DNA of 64,000 bases, from positions 649,725 to 713,724 of the forward strand of contig SSNU01000208.1 of NCBI GenBank assembly GCA_012064415.1, given 5' to 3'. The notes beneath the pieces were generated by a model, which saw nothing but the letters and a program-made list of their open reading frames with translations, ran no database searches and had not been told where the DNA came from. A program made the position numbers and the translations under genes. This DNA comes from Gyrodactylus bullatarudis (Eukaryota > Platyhelminthes > Monogenea > Gyrodactylidea > Gyrodactylidae). Shown here in pieces: positions 29,401-44,400 of the stretch. How positions within the stretch are numbered: the first letter of the stretch is position 1; every line of letters starts with the position of its first letter.

Positions 29401-32400
29401 AGGAACGTCTTATATGATAATGGATTAGCTCATGTCGCTGAATGTTACAGCTTACGAATGGATCCCACCGTGATTGGTACAAAAGAAACTCACAGAGCAT
29501 TTAGAGTTTACATATATACATACGCGCACAGACATGGACTCGTCAGTATGCCATTCTGGGATTTGAACCTAGGACCTCTCGCATTGTAGTCCAATGCTGA
29601 ATCTACTCGTTCAACGTCCCATGCACCTCGGAATACTCTGTGGGATCCATAAGTAACATTTAGCGACATGCGCTAATCCATTCCCGAATAAGACACTCCT
29701 GTGGAATATATTACTTAAACACAAAGAACATTCCTAGTTAACCTTAGTAAGTTTAGGTGCTGTACTATTCATTAATCCGATAACTATCTATTCCCTGACC
29801 CTATTTCTAGACAATGGAACTGTATGGAATGTTGATCAATACAAAAGGTTTTTTTTTTAATTCAAAATTTTACTATTCGATGAAAATTTCTATTTGAATT
29901 AAGCTTCGGGAAATTCAGGCATCAATAATTTTAAACAGAAAGGCTAATAATATGCTCAAATTTTGGATGATTCAAATCTTTTTGGGCATCTAAATAACAA
30001 CTACTATCTCAAAAATAGTACCTATTTATTTACTTTTTCTAGAGACTCCTTATGGATATATGCTTAATTGTTTCATGCATAAAAAGTATTCCTTGTTCTG
30101 AATTAACTCATTAAATTCAGCTTCCATGGGAAATGAATCTTATCATCTGTGATCATTGACAAGTTAGATAATTACGACCAAAAAGAATCATGAATTCTAC
30201 TCCATTCTGGAAAAGCTCAAATATCAATGGCATTCTTATGCCTGGCTAGCATAAAATATAACATGATACCAAACTTTTCTATATACCAATAGATATACCA
30301 ATAGTTTCTATATATATTTTTAAAAAAGAATCATGAAAAAATGTTGGTATCGAAAGGGTTGAAAGTGAAATTGCTTATTTTTCCTGCCTGGATTAAATGA
30401 AAAATAGTGAAATTTCCACATTTTCAATAAGAAAAGAATGGCTCAAAGTCAAATATTTCTTTCTTTAGCTATCATCTTATTACTGAGTGAGACAAAATAA
30501 TAGATACTAAAAAACATTTTGTTTTATTTCATCCTATTTGTTGTACTAAAAACAGATAGCTTGACTAAAAGGATATTTTTATAGCTCATACAAGTGGAAA
30601 TTAATTTTTTCCAAGTGAACATCTTTTTCAAACTTATTAGTCCTACAGTATTGCATAAGTAGTAGGAAAGAAATTTATATTAGAGGATTACAAATAACAT
30701 AGTAATCTCGATAACTTATTATCTTATATTATTATTGAGCAATAAAAATGAACGAAAATGTAAATGCATCATCAGAATACGTTTAATAATACTCTAATAA
30801 ACTTGATAGAGGTATATTAGGGGTAGATAATCGAAATCAAAAGATTAGAATATCGCAAAGGTAGACAGCTAATTTCATGCTGAATCCGAAGATGTCAATT
30901 TTGTTAGCTTGAGCAAACAAAACCTGTGAATAATATATAGTCAAGTATTGAAATTGCTTCCAAAATAATTTTTTTTTCGAAAACGCAAGATATTTCAGGC
31001 TTTAATTAGAGATTTAAAAAGTTAAATTATTTCAATCAAAGGTAAACTTTGAAGGAATATCGAATGTATTGGCTTTTGATTTTTTTGAATTGAATCAATA
31101 AATAGGAATTCGGCTCCTAATTTATTAATATCTTCCCACACACAGAGTAAATTAAAAGAGGATATATGGGGTGAGGGGAATGTGAAATTCAGGAAACTAC
31201 ACTGGCCACCACAATATTTGAATGGACTATCCCAAGAGGTATTCAAATAATCATTCTTTTCAACAGACAGACAGACAGACAGACAGAGAAAGATAAGAGT
31301 TTGAAACTCGTATTTGACAATTTCCCTGCCATTATTGACCAGAATATAAGAGACAGAGAAGAAAAATAGTTTGAGAACAAAATACAGAAATTAATTTAAT
31401 AATTATGATAGTGGACTGTGAAATTTACTTTAAATAAATAAGACCTTTTCCGTTTCATGAAATGGTTAAATGAAAGAGATACTGAAATTTCAAAGAATTT
31501 GGAACTACAAAGTATTAGTTGGTAATGAAACAAATCTTTAGCTCAGTATCTATGGGAGATTTTAAATTATATTGTGAAACAATAAAATTTTCTTATCGAA
31601 TTCTTGCTTGGAATTCTTAGAGCGAACTCATCTGTCTCGAATATAGCTTCTCGACCATATAAAGCTAATTAATATGAAGATGGGAATTTATAAACAAGCA
31701 CCATATGGAAATTACAGTGTTTATGGAATTGACACTTGCTTATCCGAATTTCTAACATCTAGGTGTGAGAAGACAATCTCCATCAAGTTAGAGTTCACAT
31801 GGATATAGTAATTACCAGTGACCACACTTTGCTAGTAGGTTAATTGTCTAAAAACACTGTAATTTCCATATGGTGCTTATTTACAAAAAACCAGTGTGTA
31901 GGTGGTGTCAATACTATGGCAGTGTGGAGTAATAGAAGATGAACGGGGGTTCTGGCCTAGTGGTTAGAAGCGTTGCCTCACAACGTGACACTTGCTTATC
32001 CGAATTTCTAACATCTAGGTGTGAGAAGACAATCTCCATCAAGTTAGAGTTCACATGAATATAGTAATTCCAGTGACCAAACAATTCCAGTGCTAGTAGG
32101 TTAATGGGAATTTATAATTTTTACAAAATTATAAATTTTTTCATCAAGAAAAGAATCGAATTCGATAAAGATTTTTTGGAATCTAGATCTTATGTTCCAC
32201 TTTCAGGATCTGAAGAAAAAAAATTTGAAAAATCAAATTTTAAGAAAGTTATGGCATATTTCAAATCTAGCGATGGCGCCGGATTCCTATTTTTTTGAAC
32301 TTTCAGTTAATAATTTTTGTAGATTTAAAAGTGAGAGAGTGATCAAAAGTTGATTTTTAGGATCACGATTAAATCAACAAAAATTATCTATCAAAAAAAT

Positions 32401-35400
32401 GGGAATTCGGCGCCATCGTTAGATTTGAAATATGCCATAACTTTCTTAAAATTTGATTTTTTTAGATTCTGAAAGTGGAAAATAAGATCTAGATTCCAAA
32501 AATTCTTGATCAAATTTGATTTCTTGATGAAAAAATTTTTAATTTTGTAAAAATCATAAATTAATTAGGTGTATATACCATACGAGTTAATCAGATTTTG
32601 ACGCAAAAAAATACCCTTATTTTTTCATTTTTTTTCGTAAAATTTTTTCCCCGCTTTAATTTCAGGGCATGAACCTTTTGGTAATACCTATAATTTGGTA
32701 ACAGTTAAATTCCTCATTTTAATATGCTATTCAACAGTGTGACTTCTGTTTCATATCAAGGTTCATTACCGGAAAAAATGAAATTATTGTAGTGATAGTC
32801 TGAAGTTTTGTGCAAATTTGTGTTTTGGCCAATATCTCAGCTTGTGGGCGCTCTAGCATCATTTTAAGGTCAGATTCGTGATCAGCGTAAAATTTTGTTT
32901 GAGTAAAATATCTTAAAAATTTTTTTCTTTTCACCACCCGTGTAATTATCTATTTAAAATTGAGGATATCTTACGAACCTTGGAATTACAATACAATGTA
33001 CTTGTGCATTTGTGAATAAAATTATCTCAAGGGGAAAGGCAGTTTCTTTAAGGTGGGCATTATTTTCCAATTATAACTGTAATATAATATTTTATTTATC
33101 AAGATTCCGCTAGAAATACTTAAGATCTTTCTTCTCTCCTCATATGCACTGGAAATTATGAAGTGATGATGATAACTCGTATCCATTATGGTGATTAAAT
33201 CAAGAAGAGAGGAACACTAAAGAATAATAAAACAAGAAAAGTATTAAGGGGACATTGTGTTTCTGTCTTGTTCTTATGAATAATACACAGAAAGATGAGT
33301 TGTGACAAGTCTATATTTGTGGTTAACCCATCAGGAGTGTATAAAAGTGGAATTCTTTAAAATAAATAAAATCAATGGCTTTGATTGAGAGGGTTGGGGC
33401 ATTCTATTAAATTTTGTCTTACCCAAACTTGAACTTGTCAACATTCGGACAGCTGGGATTGATGATTTCGTGAACTTTGTCTTGATATGTTGGATCATTT
33501 CTGTTGTAGCAAAAGAGATTTGGAAACATTAAATTCGGAAGATTTGAACATTGATACTCTGAACTGGAACGTAATATTTCAATTGGACATTTCTAACAAT
33601 AAAGAGGAATGTTTAGATTATGTAGAAAAATATGAAATTCTGTAAAATATATGTAGAATGTGTTTTTTACTATATTCTATTAAAAGTTTCCCGATGAAAA
33701 GTTATTGAATTTTTTGAGTCATTTCGAAATATTTATGTTTCAAACTCTATTAAAATCTAAAGAGTATTAATCAAGATCAAAGTTTATACCTCTTATATTG
33801 GATTTTTAACTGATTTTGAGACCTACCTTCCCATATTGTACTTGATAGACAAGACAGAAAATATTGAAGAGATAAGAAGACTGATGAAAGGAGATAGGGA
33901 TAAAATCATTTTTCTTCTAAAGATAATTTCTTAGTTTTTCAGAGAAATTAATTTGTTTTATTTGAAACTACAGATGTAAAAAGGGGACCCAAGAAATTAT
34001 AATTTTACATTTAAACAAGCATCAAGAGAGATCAACTTGACATTTCCCATTGATTCTTATGGGAGATATAAAGATGGATATTTTGTCTTGAGAAATCTCA
34101 ATTGTCTGCGTCTTGTATTTTCTTTATTTGATGTTCCCATTCGTATCTGTAGGGGGGAAACTTATTGCTCAAAATATATAATAAGTGTGGTAATAGACAG
34201 AGAGATTGGAAGAAATTTATGATAGTTTTTCTTTAATTTCTTGTACTATACCATACCAGAGTACTGAATACAAAAGTAACTCCTATTTTGAGTACTAAAT
34301 AAGAGAGGAGGGGTAGATTACGAGAATTATTGTAATTGTAAGAGCACGTTTTTTGGTTGTGATAGAAAAAAATTCTATTGATAAAAAATAATTATGGTAA
34401 AGTTTAAAAATAATGAACTACACTAGAATATTCTAACTTGTATAATTCAGTTAGAGAGGAATCCCCAGAAAAGTAAAAGCCTCATATAGTAAATGTAGTA
34501 AGAGAAATTTCAGTCATTCCAACCCTAAGGACAGAGAGAGATGTAGAAAATGTGGTCAAAACTTTTGACTCAAAAGACACAAGTATTGTTCCTGTATGTT
34601 TCATACAAAATCATGAATGTTTATTATTATTATTAACAGAGCCTCAAAGACGACTATTTTTACTAAATTTCACAGGAAGTTGTATGTCTTTAAAATGATA
34701 ATTAAAGGTTCTAAAGTTGCATAGTACCCAGGGTTCCAAAGTTATAACCTACTGAAATTAACTATTTTAAAACTACTATTTATTCTTATACTATTTCAAC
34801 TTTTAACTAACTTAAATTCCCATTCCGTGTTTAGTTATAATCTCTAATTTTGATTGGTCCTTGAAATCTCGATCAATCAGATTATGTTAAATTTATCGAT
34901 ACAATCGAAAATTGAGCGTGGTGAATCATTTTTCGATTACCTTACTGCGTTTCAAAAAGCTGAAAAGTTCAAACAGCAATACCCTTAAGGATTTACTGTA
35001 ATATGCGATCGCATGTATCAACTCGTAGAAATTTCAAAACCGATAGATTTAACATGATGAAGATTGTTAATAAAAAGTTTCAATAAAATAATTAATAATT
35101 AATTTTCAAATCCCATTGAGTAGATCATAAAATATACTAGAATTAGTCATTTATTCTAACGTTTGTATACTATTTTGCGATTTTTAAGCTACTATTTTTG
35201 AGGCTCTGATTATTAATATATTATTTGGACAAAAATTATCTTCTAGGCCAAAACTCTGAGAAAAAATAATTTTACCATTCAGTTTAAGTTTAGATCTAAC
35301 TTGATGATTTTTCATATTCATATAAAAGGTATCATAATTATAGATTATGTGAAGATAATCAAGATGATCTCTAAAAACGTACAAATTTACCTAATGTAAT

Positions 35401-38400
35401 AAATTATTACTTATAACTTCATGGATATTATTATACTATTATTAGTAATAACTATACTATTAATAATATCCATGAAGTTATACATCAAGTGCTTCTTCTT
35501 GAACAGACAGAAAAAAGACATTTAACATAATAATGCTCCCACTTCTTCTTCTTCATTATTATCATTATTATCAGTAATACGTATTGTACTATATATTATA
35601 GATGTATGTATGTATATGGTTGTAAATAGAACGTGAAATTAACTACTGCTACTATTAGATTGAAGAGACTAAAGTGCAAAGTTCTTTATGGACAAGCGCT
35701 GTGTGCTACAGTACAGTTCTTTACCGAGACTTTCTCATTGTCAAATATTGGTGGAAAGATGATGATTATAATGAAGGGAAAGATAACGTGAAATCACACG
35801 GCAATAAAAACTAAGCAAAAACAAAATGCTAGAGGAGAGATTTTATTTCAAGGTAAAATAAAAACCAAAGAAATCAATAGGTGACAAATTTAAATTTTTT
35901 TCTGTTCGATTAGTGTGAAATGGTAGAATCTGAAAAAAATCGAAACCGTTTAGAGGCTATTGATGGAAATAGTTGATTTTAAAGACTTATTTCACTGATG
36001 CTGGATTTAAAAAGATTGGGATGGAAATATTACTGCTTCTGAAGTTGCTGACTGAGACTCGGTTTGCTTCTATTAACAGTTTGAGTATTTTTCCAAAGCC
36101 ACACGTTTCACTCAAATACACCTGAAGACACCGTTTAAATTCAGATTGGAAATATATTTTGTGTTAATAATGAGATCAGCAAGTGTTGATAAAAATCCAT
36201 TCTCCATAAATATATCCTCATGATAAATGTTTCTTCTAGAGGTAAATGATTAATGGCCTCCGAAGTGTCTTGTACAATTTTTTGTTGTTGTTTTGTGTAT
36301 ATATTAATAAGACACTTTCTCACTTTTACACACACACATATATATCAATCAATTAAAGATCATTCATCTTGGAGGATGATAATTTTCTTAATTCTCTATA
36401 TTATATGTTGATGAAGAGTAAATTTTCCAATTCTACAATGTTGAAGAGTCTGCTAGTGTATAGGGGGAGCGGGTAAAAGAAGCAAAAAAATAGAGAGTCG
36501 TTTGACAATCGATTGACTTTTATTAATGAGAAGGATTCAGTACTGAATGATTGGTAAAAGAGTTGATTTAGACATTGTGTTGTTCTAATAAGAAGAGCCT
36601 CAAAAACTACTATTTTTACTAAATTGCACAGGAAGTTGTATGGCTTTAAAAATGATAACTAAAGATTCTAAAATTGAAATTTCGACCAATCAGAATATGC
36701 TAAGTTTATCGATACAATCAAAAATTGAACGCGGTGAATCACTTTTCAAAAAGCTGAAAAGTTTGGAAAAGCAATATTATTTTCAAAATTCCCACATTTA
36801 GTATCTCCAAAATCGATAGATTTGAAAATCACGTTTTGCTATGCTTTAATAAAGATTTTTAATAGAAGAGTTCAATCAAATTCAATGAAATAATTCTTAA
36901 TAATAATAAAAAAAAAACTCGTTACTTTTAAGTAGATCATATAATATACTAACAATAGTAGTTTATTCCATCGTTTGTATACTATTTTGTGATTTTTAAG
37001 CTACTATTTTTGAGGCTCTGCTTATAAGATAATTTAATTCGGGAATACTCATCAAAAAAGTAAGAGAGCACCTGCTTCCTTTATTGAAAACTCAGTTGGC
37101 TCTTGGCTTATTCTTATTCTTAGCAATTAAAATTCCCCCTGGAAAGAATCAGACTAATAAAGTTTACTCACATAGAGAATATACCCAAAGAATGTGAGAA
37201 GGAATCTGATGCAAGAAATTGAGAGAATAAGTTCATAGCATGTATGTGGTATAATAGGGAAATTATCCCAATTAATTTCCCCTCATCTTATAACTTGAAA
37301 TATCAGTACAGAGGGGAATGTTATATCTGAAAAACATATGATGATGAAGAAGAGGAAAGATTTGCTTAAATAATAGACATGAGTTATCAAAAGAGCCAAA
37401 TCTACTTCCATCCTATCCGTAATGAAAATACAATTTAGAACCCATCATATAAAAGGCTCGGGAATTACGAGAAAACCATGAAAAGTTCCGCTTAAAAGAG
37501 GAAAGGATGTAATGGTTATCTAAAAATAGTGAGACACACTCACAAGATTAATATGCCAATAGAGTAGTTCATAAATAAGGGAGAAAAGGAAGCTAGTCAA
37601 ATAAATTTTTCAATTTTTTTCCATTAATTATTTCATAGACTTTGTGAGTGAATTAACAATGACAAATGTTTTTGGTTTGTATCTTTTTGGGGAAATTGCA
37701 TTCAAAATAAAAAGTCGTAGTTTTAGTAAAAAAAATTCTCAAATTGTGGCTACGATAAAATCAAGTTACTGAGACACCGAAGATATTTGAGATGCCTAAA
37801 ACTTGCTAATGATAACATCTCCTCACTTTGGAATGCGAAATTGAACCAGAGAGTTTTACGTCACAAGAATGTTAAACTTCAGAGACCTATCGATAACTCA
37901 TTGAAAACTTTATATTTTTTTGATAGACTTCTCAGTCTCTTTTTAATGAACTGACAAAAAACATTTCCTTTTCCAAAACAGAGTTGTATAGTTATTTAGA
38001 GAATCTATAAATTTTTTCTCATTTTGTGTGATATAATTTTGACAATAAAGATTATTCTTATTAAGTTAAGCAAATCTTTTTTATTGTTAATTTTGAAACA
38101 AAATCATTTTTTCTATTGTGATCAGTTTTTAAATAGGTTTTGGACCATATGTTTTACACGTCATATGAATTCTCCTGAAGAGCCCAGGCTAGAAATCGAT
38201 AATTTCCAGAAACTATTTCTAATATTGTGAGCTAGATTAAAACATGATTTTATTCTAAAATATCCCCAACTCCAAACTTCATATTAACTAGTTAACAATG
38301 AAATAAAAAGATTTAGAGTCTCATTGTGTTAATTTACATCAAAAAAATTCATTTCTGATTGATGAGCACATTGAATTTTAATGTATCGTCTGGTTAATGT

Positions 38401-41400
38401 TTTTGATGAAAAATAAATTCAATCCCCAGCATGATATAACAGACGGGAAGATACATGATGGATTATGTAATATCCATTTTCTAAAAATTGATATAGATTT
38501 AATACATGTTTATTTTTCTTTATAAAAGGACAGAGGCTGAGAGAACTAGGATATTTGAGGAGAAAATCAACATCACAATTCTCAGTGAGTTGTTTGGCGT
38601 AGATTTTTCACTTTCTACCTGAATATCTGTACTGAGATAAGTACCTCATTTAGTACTCTCTTCAATTTATGTAAAACCTCAGTATTCCTTTTGATGCAGA
38701 TCTGAAATCAACCCACTGAAGAAGGTTGACTTGACTCAGTGTACCGTCTGGAAGAGGCTTTGGAAAAAAAGTTTCTTACATAAATTCCAATTGATTTTAT
38801 TCTATCTTTCTACATGCATTTAATAGAATTTATAAATATGAAAGGAACCCAAAACTTTATTTAAAACAATAATGACGTTGGATTTTTCTATAGAAATAAA
38901 ATATTCAAAATCATCACTATAGCATATAATTCAAATAATGTATCGAATTTCAATGTAATAAAATACTCTTAGTATGTGAGAAAAAATAGGGGAAAAAACT
39001 TTTTTTCCTTTCAACTGACAATAATTCTTTTGTAATTCAACATTGGATCAAAATAGTTACTCAAAAATTTGTCAGTTTTGATATTTAAAGAGGAAAACAT
39101 ACTTCAATGCCTTGAACCTGTTGTCTAAGACTACATAGCAATGAGCTTTGATGATTGATTAATGAAAATTTTTTTCAAAAATTAAAAAATCCACTTTCTG
39201 AAATGTAACCTTTAAGAAGTAGTATTGTAACGATACTTAAGATTCAACTTTTTCCGGTTTTATCCAGTCAGACAACGAATTATGATTAGCTACAAATGAG
39301 TGAGGAATGATTCACCCTTGGTCTGGAATTTGAATTTGACCGTAAAAATAATGAAAAATCATCATGTATAGTTAATCCATACATGATAATCTTGAATGGT
39401 TAGTTTAGACCGAGGACACTGTTAAAGAATAAAAGGGAAAAGAAAATTTGGAATCGATGCATCTGCATTCAAGAAAATTATTATTGTTTGTATGAAACCT
39501 TGTTGTAGTCATTCCCGAATTGAAAGCTACAAGTTACAATAGTAATACAATAAAAAAATACAATATTTACTACTGGTTTAGTCTTGGTTCGCTCAACAGT
39601 AGTAATAAAAAAACCTGTATCCTGTATCATTCAATGTTGTAATGTTTTTAGAGCTTATTTCTTTGAACATTTTGTACGCGTAAAAAATACACAAAGTAGC
39701 TTAATTTAATAAATGAGAAAAACTCATGATTATAAACTCTGTCAGAAAAAGAACAACTTTACAAATCTAAAGAGAGAGATGGGAGAGTAGCAACCCAAGA
39801 AATGTGCAATATCTCCTCACATTAAAAGACTGTATATATTATAGGATAGATAAGTGGATTCAGATGTTTCTTACTTTGCTAATGTATTTCATAATAATAA
39901 TAATAATAATTCTGGGAAATAAGAATTATAATACACAATCATAATGTTAATCTTTGCCATAGGCAATCAAAACATTGAGTTAATCCATTATTATTATTTA
40001 CTCTGAGCACAAGTGTGTGCATAAATAGGGAGATCTAATCTTTTTATCTTATTTTCATTTTAATTTTGGAGACAAATCCTTATTGTGTTGTATATTTTAT
40101 CAGGAACAAGTTAGAGTTGAGAAACTTTATCAAAATCCCAGATAACGGACAAAGGGCCTAAAAGTACAAATTCGAAATACAAATGAAAAATATTTCAAGG
40201 TTAATCTTACATACGTAGGTTACTCAGTAACAATACAATCAAGATTAAAATGTTAGTTCATTCCGCGGGGTTAGACGGACAAGAAATCTAGGAGTTATCT
40301 TCTGTAAATTTAAGGGGCTGTGAGTTCAAAGCAACTAGAATAGATTGACCATCATTCGAAGAAGCATTGTGGAATAACTGAAGAAAAGTGCTAACTGGTA
40401 TCACATAGTAGTGCAGTTCTAATTATAGCATACAGCGTAGTATTATTCTGGCATAGTCTAAATTGAATCCACTTGTAAATTCAAAGTACACTCGGTCAGA
40501 AAAACCAAAGAGAGGAAAAACAACAATAATGGAATCTTTGTCAATCGAGTGGAAGAGGAGGCAAAAATGTCTCTTGGGTATTTAACCTCTTGAAAGGGAA
40601 ACAATAAAGACATTTCTCGTAGTGTTTATCGGCGTTCACTCCAATCCATCTAATACAAAATTGAAATGAAGGATTGCAAAAATATTGATTTTAACTACTA
40701 TTCTAAGAGGTTGAAATTCCCAACCAGTCTAATTAGCGGATGAAAATAATTTCTGCAATTTTATGTTTTTTTTTCATTAGACGAGGTAGCTGTTGAGACT
40801 AGCTAAGAAGATTCAAGAACAAGAGCGAATGGGTTAGATTTATTATAATCATTATAATCATGTGAAACTAATCTTTATCAATTTCTAAGCTACATCTCAT
40901 GCTTAAAAAGCAAAAAGAAAAAAATAGTTGTTGTATACATTGACCTTAATAAGGCCTTTGATAAAGTCTACTTCCCAACTATACTTGAAGCCTGTCATAA
41001 ACAAGGTATCTGCTGTAAACTTTTAAACTATCTCGAAAACTATCTCATCAATAGGAATCAATTTGTCGAAAAGAATGGCCAAAGATCATATAGTCAAATA
41101 ATCAAATCAGGAGTCCCTCAAGGATCCAGAGTTGGACCTCTACTTTTCAATATTTTATTTGCTGATATTCAACCTTCCTCATTCAAAATTTTTAAATATG
41201 CTGACGACTTTAAAATAGTCTTTGATTTTGATGGTACCTATAACACAAATATTATAAATTCAGAAATATCAACTATCATCAACAAATTAATGAGCTTTGG
41301 ATTGTCCCCTAACATAGAAAAATCATTCTACTCGACTCCAAATGAATCAAGGATCACTGATTTAAATATCTACATCAACCAAAATAAAATTCACCCTAAA

Positions 41401-44400
41401 ACTACAATTAAGGACCTTGGGATTACTTATTCATGGAAACTTGATTTTGTTGATCACTATAAAGAAATTATTAAAAAATTCATTGGCCGGCTCATCCACA
41501 TCCACAAATGCATCAAAATCGACAGCATGAAACTACTTTTATTCAAAGTTTATGCTAGACCAGTAATTGAATACTGTTCTGCAATCTGGAACCCTGAATG
41601 TGACAAATGGTCTAAAAAAATACAAACTGCATGCAACAGATTTACGCGCCTTTTGTCATCAACATACCAAACTGAAATGAAATCCACGAAGAACTCCTTG
41701 TGGCTAAGAAGAGAACTCAAAACAATTACCCTAATCAAACTCTCACCCCTGGCTAATTTCAATCGTCAAGGCCAACGCTCCAATGTTCCTGAATATGGCA
41801 ATCTAAAAAAGCTATAAATTTTCAACAAAGCCTAAAACGTATTTAAAAAACTTAATCATAAGATGGAAACTCTTGATAATGATGAATTAAAAAAACTTTA
41901 TAATTTATAAATTTCCACAAATCTGAAGAATCTATTTAATTTTTATATAGATAACACATGTATTGTTTAATAAATATTATTATTATTAGATCAAGTTGTA
42001 TCTCAACTCTGACTGCGTGCGTATTCTAGTTAAACTTCGAAAAGACTAATTATTAATTATAATTATTATAATTAGTAATTATTATGCAGAAAAGAGAGTA
42101 GAGATAAATTTTAAACTTTGATCAGAGTCTGACTCTGTTCCTTAAGAGGTTTCTAATGATGCATATTAGAGAGAGGCAAATTTTTTAACATCCGGATTTG
42201 CAGATTTCAGTTTAAAGAGAATTTTTCAACCTAATTCCTATTAAACCATGTATTCTAAATTTGTTTAAATTCCCCAAATCGCAATTGATAATGCCGATTT
42301 TTGAAAAAGCGCCAACTTTTTTCAATGAATTTTTATACTACAATCGATTAAAATCTAAATTTTGAGCCATTTGAATGCAATTTTAAATAGAAATAGGTTC
42401 GTAAGGTATTTTTAATCAGGAATGGATATTCCGATTAATTTGGGATATGTCTAGGATGTTTGGGAAAATGAGATTTTGGGGTATCAGAGAATTAAAAATT
42501 TCGAATTTAAATTTCATAAATGGCATTTTCCAAGTTGGATTCCAAATTTTGGAAACATTGTTCGGAAAAAACATATATTTGACTCGTCCTAATTTATATT
42601 TAGATTTGTGGCATGTCATCATACTTTGTATTCAAGTACATTATCATCGTATATGAAATAAAACTGCAAAAAATCAAAAGAGACCCTTCTTTTGCTGGTG
42701 AGTATCTCACATCATTGAATAGTTTGTATGGCCAAGGCTTTTTGAAATTGGCAAATTAAATCTATTCCTCTAGTAGAGAAGAAATCTTGAAAGAGAGAAA
42801 GAGTTGTGATTCAGTATTGGAGTATATTAGTGTTCTGCTTTCTTCAAGTTAAATGACAGTGATAATCGTTTTTTTTCAATTCATTTCTCCCATAATACTG
42901 AACAAGGCTGATTACCAGCAAGAGAGCAGAAGGAGGAAAGAGTTTTCTTAACAAACGCACACACAAGATTAACTTATTCCGTGTATTTAAGACAGGAGAT
43001 ATGAGAATTTTTGAAAGGAAATATCTCTTTTCTTGTTCAGTTTTTTTTCTGCGTTCATTTACTCTCTCCCTCGTCTACATACACAGGGAAAAGGAGGTAG
43101 AGAGGAGCTTTGTCATTTTTTCGTACAATCTTGAGATTTTTGCCTTTTCATATTTAACAAAATAATAATATCTCAAATTGCTAAAGATAGATTATGAACA
43201 TAAATGTGTGAGTGTGTATGTTATCTTTCTCCCTTTTTTCTTCTAAGGCGGAAAGAATTATTATTGTTTCTTGCACTATTTCTCGATGGTGTGTTTCTTG
43301 CAATGTGTGCAATTAATTTTTTTTGATATTCGCTCTCCTACAACTGTGAACCACAACAGAGAACGTCAGAGGGAAAGGAGAAAAGTTCAATTTGAAGAAT
43401 GAGTGAATTCTCAGCTAAAAATGTCCTCATTCTTTTTCGGCTAGCTATCTAGCTAGAAAGCGTTTGAGATACTAGCATTAATCACAATTAATTTTCACTT
43501 TCCTGTGAACAAAAAAAAACGGAACGAGGGAATCATTTCACTCCCGAGTGACTGATAACAAAATGATCGAGAAATAAAAACATGAGGATATTATCATTGT
43601 ATGATCTTATCTTTCATTCTACAGTTATTTTGTTCTTTTATTTTATATGTAAAACTAGTTGATATAAAGTTGGGAATCTATGATTTTTACAGAAACCTTG
43701 ATTTTTTCATCAAATATTCGAAATTTTAAAGGATTTTTTGGAATCCTACTCATGCTGCCCAATTTTACGATTTGAAGAAAAAAATTATTTTCATGAAAAA
43801 TATATATTCATTTTTCAAGTTCCAATTTTGCCGCCAGAATCCCATTTTTTCAAACATTGAACTGAAAATTTTTATTGATTCGAAAGTTGGACTTTAAATT
43901 TCGAATATTTGATGAAAAAATCAAGGTTTCTGTAAAAATCATAGATTCCCAACTTTATGTGGTTAGAAAAGATCATGAAAATAATCTTGATAATTATTAT
44001 CATGGAAAATAATAATTATACAACAATGGGGATACAACTGTAATACTATTGTAATCTGTAGCATCAACAAATTCTACATCTTGAGATAAAAAAATTATAA
44101 TCCAATTCTCTATCTATATACACACACTGTAGATTGTAATCTAATTTTCCCCACTCAGACTTGTATTATTCCACAAATAAATGTGTTATTTAATTTTTTC
44201 ATTTTTACTTCAATATATAATGAAAAAATCCCATTTACATAATCAATCAATAAGTCCGCGGGGAAGAGAGGTTATACTAAATATTGAATAATCATTAGGG
44301 TAAAGTATTATTTTTAATTTTTCGAGTTTATCCTTTCATTTGTTTTAAATCTTATTTGAGCATTGCTCAATAATCTCAATTGAAGATGTCAAATTTTTAA

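Larger units (their letters stand above)
31664..32568. repeat. GGCGC-core element carrying a nested insertion
   Basis: The family end GCTAATTAATATGAAGATGG at 31664 is followed by GGGAATTTATA, then interrupted. GGGAATTTATA resumes at 32106 and the element continues through GATGGCGCCGGATTCC and its mirror GGAATTCGGCGCCATC to the right end at about 32568. The interruption is the composite at about 31692-32105. Confidence 0.65.

Noticed and set aside
29559..29640. tRNA gene on the minus strand
   Set aside because: B box and an anticodon-like arm are present, but the D arm and acceptor stem do not form; treated as a SINE piece.
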